A stretch of DNA of 64,000 nt, from contig NZ_PDZR01000018.1 of the NCBI RefSeq assembly GCF_002891535.1, positions 1-64,000 on the forward strand. Direction: 5' to 3'. Shown one piece after another: positions 60,921 to 64,000 of this stretch (positions are counted from its first letter, which is position 1; every line of letters begins with the position of its first letter). Below the pieces are notes generated by a model. It was not told the DNA's origin. It saw only the letters and a program-made list of their open reading frames with translations, and did no database searches. The position numbers were made by a program, and so were the translations under genes. This DNA comes from Methylocella silvestris. Lineage in GTDB: Bacteria > Pseudomonadota > Alphaproteobacteria > Rhizobiales > Beijerinckiaceae.

Positions 60921-61492
60921 TAACTCTCCCCATCCCTCATTGCATATATGTCATTTAGGTACGCCGACCACGAAGCTCCAGTGAACAACGCGCAGTCAGT
61001 TCCGGCAAGAGCGAATTGGTCGCGGCGTTTTCACCGATGGTGCGAACACACAGACGAAATTTAAGTTCACTTCGGTCCATGAAGGACCGATTTAGCAAAA
61101 ATTGCGCCGCAGTGCGACGGCGACGACCGGCGACGCGGCGCCCGAAAAGCAGACGCCTCAGCCCGAAGCCAGACAATAAAAAAGCCCGGCGTAAAGCCGG
61201 GCTCATAAGGAAAGCGAGTTCTGCGCGAAACGCACGCAAGGCATGCATGTCAATCCATCCTGGATCCGCAGCCAATCGATCGGCTAAAATTCAATCTGAT
61301 GGATAAAGACAGGGACAAGCGCCTTGATACTAAACCGATTTTCGATCGGCAGAGAGCATTCAACCGGTCGGAAGCGCTGGAGCCACCCCGATGTCCTGAG
61401 CTAACATCCGAGACTTGCGCGAAACGTTGTCAGCGCGCCGGTCGAGCCGGACCCGAAAGTCCGGCCAACCAGAAACCATCTGCCTCAGGAAG
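60921..61492. other. Gene-free stretch between phasin and clpS, containing a terminator
   Basis: About 570 bases without a supported gene. Minus-strand frame 60955-61275 has no recognisable domain and reads through a strong terminator hairpin. The part from 61204 to 61492 would be a long 3' untranslated end of the phasin mRNA or hold a small RNA; the clpS promoter must lie between 60921 and about 61180. Confidence 0.45.
61180..61205 (-). terminator. Rho-independent terminator, minus strand
   Basis: AGCCCGGC (61183-61190) and GCCGGGCT (61196-61203) make an eight-base GC-rich stem with a five-base loop. On the minus strand the hairpin is followed by TTTTTTATTG. The nearest gene upstream on that strand is the phasin, whose stop is 290 bases away. 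Confidence 0.85.
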
Positions 61493-61834
61493 TCAGTCCT
61501 TGGCGGCCTGAACCTTGGCGACTGCGAGTTCGACCGGCTTGAAGGCTTCCTTGGCCAGGGCGGAATAAAGCTCGCCGAGCTTGGTCGATTCCGCGACAAA
61601 ATCGGCATAGGCGCTCTTGGCGAATTCCGACTGCAGCTGGATCGCGGACTCGAAAGACTTCACGCCGAGCAGCTTTTCAAGGAAAGCCGAACCATTTTCG
61701 AGCGACTTCTTGGAAAAATCCGAAGTTTCCTGGGCGATCGCCTGAAGCGCCTTTACAACGCCCTGCGAGGAAGCCGTCGCCGTCTCGAACTGGGCTTTGC
61801 CAAACTTCTGGAAATCTTCGATCGTATTCGCCAT
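61493..61834 (-). CDS. phaP: Phasin family protein
   Basis: 113 residues, almost entirely helical: ANTIEDFQKFGKAQFETATASSQGVVKALQAIAQETSDFSKKSLENGSAFLEKLLGVKSFESAIQLQSEFAKSAYADFVAESTKLGELYSALAKEAFKP. This is the PF09361 (Phasin_2) pattern, with amphipathic helices that coat polyhydroxybutyrate granules, and it implies that the organism stores PHB. Ribosome binding site AAGGGGAAG lies before the ATG. The promoter and palindromic operator-like sites upstream are listed separately. Some phasin-domain proteins also act as chaperones. Confidence 0.92.
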   Translation of the reverse strand: MANTIEDFQKFGKAQFETATASSQGVVKALQAIAQETSDFSKKSLENGSAFLEKLLGVKSFESAIQLQSEFAKSAYADFVAESTKLGELYSALAKEAFKPVELAVAKVQAAKD

Positions 61835-61908
61835 TGTCTTCCCCTTAGAGCGTTGCCGACTCGCTCAATCGAGGCGGCGGTGACATGAGCTTTCGCGCTC
61901 ACAATTAG

Positions 61909-61937
61909 TTCATACCGCACCGCACAATAAGCGTCAA
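61909..61937 (-). promoter_or_regulatory. Phasin promoter (sigma-70 type)
   Basis: On the minus strand TTGACG (61937-61932) and TATGAA (61914-61909) are separated by 17 bases and lie about 75 bases before the phasin ATG. Both hexamers are close to consensus, and this is the best promoter match found in the window. Confidence 0.7.
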
Positions 61938-61967
61938 GTGCGCTGCACTGTATTATTGTGCAGTGCA
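61922..61967. promoter_or_regulatory. Overlapping palindromes over the phasin promoter, possible PhaR/AniA operator
   Basis: Two interlocked inverted repeats: GCACAATAA (61922-61930) with TTATTGTGC (61953-61961), nine of nine matching; and TGCACTG (61944-61950) with CAGTGCA (61961-61967), seven of seven. One arm falls in the -35/-10 spacer and the rest just upstream of -35. TGC/GCA-rich palindromes at phasin promoters are the kind of site bound by the PHB-responsive repressor PhaR (AniA) in alphaproteobacteria; assignment here is inference. Confidence 0.55.
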
Positions 61968-62067
61968 ACAAAATGAATTTCGGAAAATGTCCCTTAACCC
62001 GGCGGTAACCGAGGGAGATTTAGCGTCGCGCGGCGTATGGATCGTTTGTTAACAAGGACGCCGCTCA

Positions 62068-63909
62068 ATGCTCGACATAGGTGCGACCGTTCGCCGCAGC
62101 AAAGCCGAAGCGTTTTCAGGCCTGGCGCTGGTCGTGGCCATCGGCGTCGCTGCGGTCAGCTTCTTCGCCGGACCGGCAGAGGCGCGGCAAAGGTCGCATG
62201 GCCATCACGCGGGAAAACATTTCCCCGGCCATTACGCGAGAGCGCACCACGCCCATTCGGTCCGCTACATGCGGGCGCGCCCCTTCGCGCCGAGCCGTAA
62301 CTTTGCGGCCATCGTCGTCGACGGCAACAGCGGCGAGTCGCTTTACGGCCGCAATGAGGACGAGCCGCGCCATCCGGCTTCGATCACCAAGGTCATGACG
62401 CTTTACCTTCTGTTTGAGCAACTCGAACAGGGGCGGCTTCGCCTCGACAGCGAGATCCCGATCTCTGTCCGCGCCGCTGCGCAGAAGCCGACCAAGCTCG
62501 GGCTTCGGCCCGGCCGGACGATCTCGGTCGATGACGCCATCAAGGCCATCGTCACGCGTTCGGCCAACGACATTGCGGTCGCCGTCGCCGAGGCGGTCGG
62601 CGGCGATGAAGATCGTTTCGCCGAGCTCATGACCCGCAAGGCGCGCGAACTTGGCATGCGCAATACGAGATACGTCAACGCCTCGGGCCTTCCCGCCGAC
62701 GCCCAGATCACGACGGCGCGGGATCTCTCCATCCTTGGCCGCGCAGTGCAGGAGCGCTTCCCGCGCTATTATCGCTATTTCTCGACCCGGGCGTTCTATT
62801 TCGCCGGCGCGACGATCCGCAACCACAATCGGCTGATGGACCGCGTCGAAGGAATGGATGGGATCAAGACCGGCTACACCAACGCTTCGGGCTTCAATCT
62901 CCTGACCTCCGTCAAGCGCGAGGGCCATTATATTGTCGCGGTGGTGATGGGCGGCGTCAGCGCGCCCTCCCGCGACCGGATCATGGCTGATCTGATTGAG
63001 GACCAGATTGGCAATGGCGCGACCGTCCGCACCGCCTCCGTGCTGCGCGATCTGCCGCAACGGCCGATCGAGCGCGCGCCCCCGGCGGATTTGCCCTCGC
63101 GCGTTATGGCGCAGCAGCAGGCCGCCCCGGAAGCAGCCGCCCCGATCGTGACGCCCGCCCCCCAGCGCGAGATCGCGCCGCCGCCGAAAGCGGCCCTCGC
63201 CTATGTCGCGACGCAGCCCGCCGTTCAAGCTCCGGCCCAGAAGATCACGCTGCGGGCTATCGCGCCGCAGGCGCCGCAAGCGATCGACCCGATCCGCGTC
63301 GCCTCCATTTCCGCCGACGTTCCGCTCGACAGGCCAAGGCCGGCTTTCGTCTCCGGCGCCGCGAGGACGCCGGCCGCGGCCGCCGCCGCAGGTTCCGCCG
63401 AATCCGGCGCGGCGCGGCCCGCCGCCGTCAAGACCGCCTCTCTCGACGGCTCGACCGTCAACGCGGCTTTTTTTGCGCCCCCAACCGCGACGCCCTCGAC
63501 GATGCGCTGGATCGCCGGGCCTGCGCCGGCAAAGCTCCGCAAGACCGAAAGGACGGCGGACCGGCAGGAGGCCACGAGCATCGAGGCTCTCCGTGTGGCG
63601 GCGCCAGCTGAAAAGATAAAGGAGGCCGAGGGCAAAAGCGCCGAACGACGCCCCCCGGCGGCGGCGCGTGGCTGGATGATCCAGATCGGCGCAACGGATG
63701 ACGTCGCCAAGGCGAATGCGCTTCTCGCCAAGGCCCGGATCAGCTGCGGCAGGACGCTTGGCTCGGCGCAGCCCTTCACCGAGAAGGTGCAGAAGGGGTC
63801 GGAAACCCTCTACCGGGCGCGTTTTGCAGGCCTTGAAGAAAAAAGCGCCGAAAACGCCTGCAGGACGCTGAAGCAGAGCGGGTTGTCCTGCTTCGCAACG
63901 AAAAACTAA
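62068..63909 (+). CDS. dacA: D-alanyl-D-alanine carboxypeptidase with C-terminal SPOR domain
   Basis: 613 residues. A signal sequence (SGLALVVAIGVAAVSFFAGPAEA) leads to a His-rich linker, then the peptidase S11 / PBP5-type domain: PASITKVMTLYLLFEQLE (SxxK), TRSANDIAVAVAEAVGG (SxN) and DGIKTGYTNASGFNL (KTG). A 250-residue Ala/Pro-rich linker follows. The last 75 residues (GWMIQIGATDDVAKANALLAKARIS...YRARFAGLEEKSAENACRTLKQSGLSCFAT) form a SPOR domain that binds denuded glycan at the division site. It trims pentapeptides, probably at the septum. AAGGA about ten bases before the ATG is the likely ribosome binding site. Confidence 0.94.
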   Translation: MLDIGATVRRSKAEAFSGLALVVAIGVAAVSFFAGPAEARQRSHGHHAGKHFPGHYARAHHAHSVRYMRARPFAPSRNFAAIVVDGNSGESLYGRNEDEPRHPASITKVMTLYLLFEQLEQGRLRLDSEIPISVRAAAQKPTKLGLRPGRTISVDDAIKAIVTRSANDIAVAVAEAVGGDEDRFAELMTRKARELGMRNTRYVNASGLPADAQITTARDLSILGRAVQERFPRYYRYFSTRAFYFAGATIRNHNRLMDRVEGMDGIKTGYTNASGFNLLTSVKREGHYIVAVVMGGVSAPSRDRIMADLIEDQIGNGATVRTASVLRDLPQRPIERAPPADLPSRVMAQQQAAPEAAAPIVTPAPQREIAPPPKAALAYVATQPAVQAPAQKITLRAIAPQAPQAIDPIRVASISADVPLDRPRPAFVSGAARTPAAAAAAGSAESGAARPAAVKTASLDGSTVNAAFFAPPTATPSTMRWIAGPAPAKLRKTERTADRQEATSIEALRVAAPAEKIKEAEGKSAERRPPAAARGWMIQIGATDDVAKANALLAKARISCGRTLGSAQPFTEKVQKGSETLYRARFAGLEEKSAENACRTLKQSGLSCFATKN

Positions 63910-64000
63910 CCGTTTTCCGGCAATCTTTGCGCGTGATTGCAACGCGCTTTTGCGAAGGCTGGCGCAAACCTCTGGATGCTACGGATGACGCCGCATCAGG

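Noticed and set aside
62116-63942. 608-codon open frame opposite dacA
   Set aside because: Arg-rich shadow without any motif; dacA is certain.

Overview
The window is about 64 kb of GC-rich chromosome (G/C-ending codons dominate throughout). Its gene content and order suggest an alphaproteobacterium of the order Hyphomicrobiales (Rhizobiales), probably a Beijerinckiaceae or Methylocystaceae type such as a Methylocella or Methylocapsa relative. Supporting points are the Porin_2-type porin, the phasin, rne facing amiC-mrcA-prfB, gatC-gatA-gatB near ruvX, and the block HIT / clpA-clpS / phasin / dacA-SPOR. The genus is inference; the order-level call is firmer.

Layout. 1-120: the cut-off end of an IS5-type insertion sequence. 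0.1-3.3 kb: small accessory genes (SnoaL-like, MAPEG, flavodoxin-fold quinone reductase, GNAT, an unknown membrane protein). 3.3-6.6 kb: glmS and glmU, making UDP-GlcNAc for the wall. 6.8-10.6 kb: opgG/opgD-like and opgH for periplasmic glucans. 10.6-17.1 kb: a convergent surface-glycan cluster with one polytopic GT-C-like protein and a two-gene glycosyltransferase module present twice in tandem. 17.2-24.4 kb: ppdK, then dxs-tlyA-TrmA-like methyltransferase. 24.4-33.8 kb: rhomboid protease, prfB with its programmed frameshift, then mrcA and amiC; four secreted proteins of unknown function sit between prfB and mrcA. 34.7-42.2 kb: rne, a DsbA-like protein, a cytochrome P450, tRNA-Trp and an FAD-linked dehydrogenase. 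42.5-46.3 kb: porin, tRNA-Ser, a small secreted protein and a histone-H1-like Lys/Ala protein. 47.0-53.0 kb: gatB, a DUF559 endonuclease-fold gene, gatA, gatC, an alpha/beta hydrolase, a UPF0173 hydrolase and ruvX. 53.0-57.8 kb: amino-acid permease, amine-oxidase-like flavoprotein, FemAB-like protein, HIT protein. 57.9-63.9 kb: clpA, clpS, phasin and a D,D-carboxypeptidase with a SPOR domain.

Functionally the window is mostly housekeeping: cell-envelope construction (glmS, glmU, mrcA, amiC, dacA, opgGH, glycosyltransferases, porin), translation and RNA turnover (prfB, gatCAB, two tRNAs, tlyA, rne), proteolysis (clpAS) and isoprenoid and pyruvate/PEP metabolism.

The most interesting signals are: (i) the DUF559 gene wedged between gatA and gatB and bounded by 48-bp inverted repeats, each folding into two hairpins with a compensated base pair; (ii) the duplicated glycosyltransferase pair; (iii) the run of secreted unknown proteins inside an otherwise conserved block; (iv) a palindrome-rich operator-like region over the phasin promoter; and (v) the prfB recoding site. 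No CRISPR array, prophage, rRNA gene or complete IS is visible.
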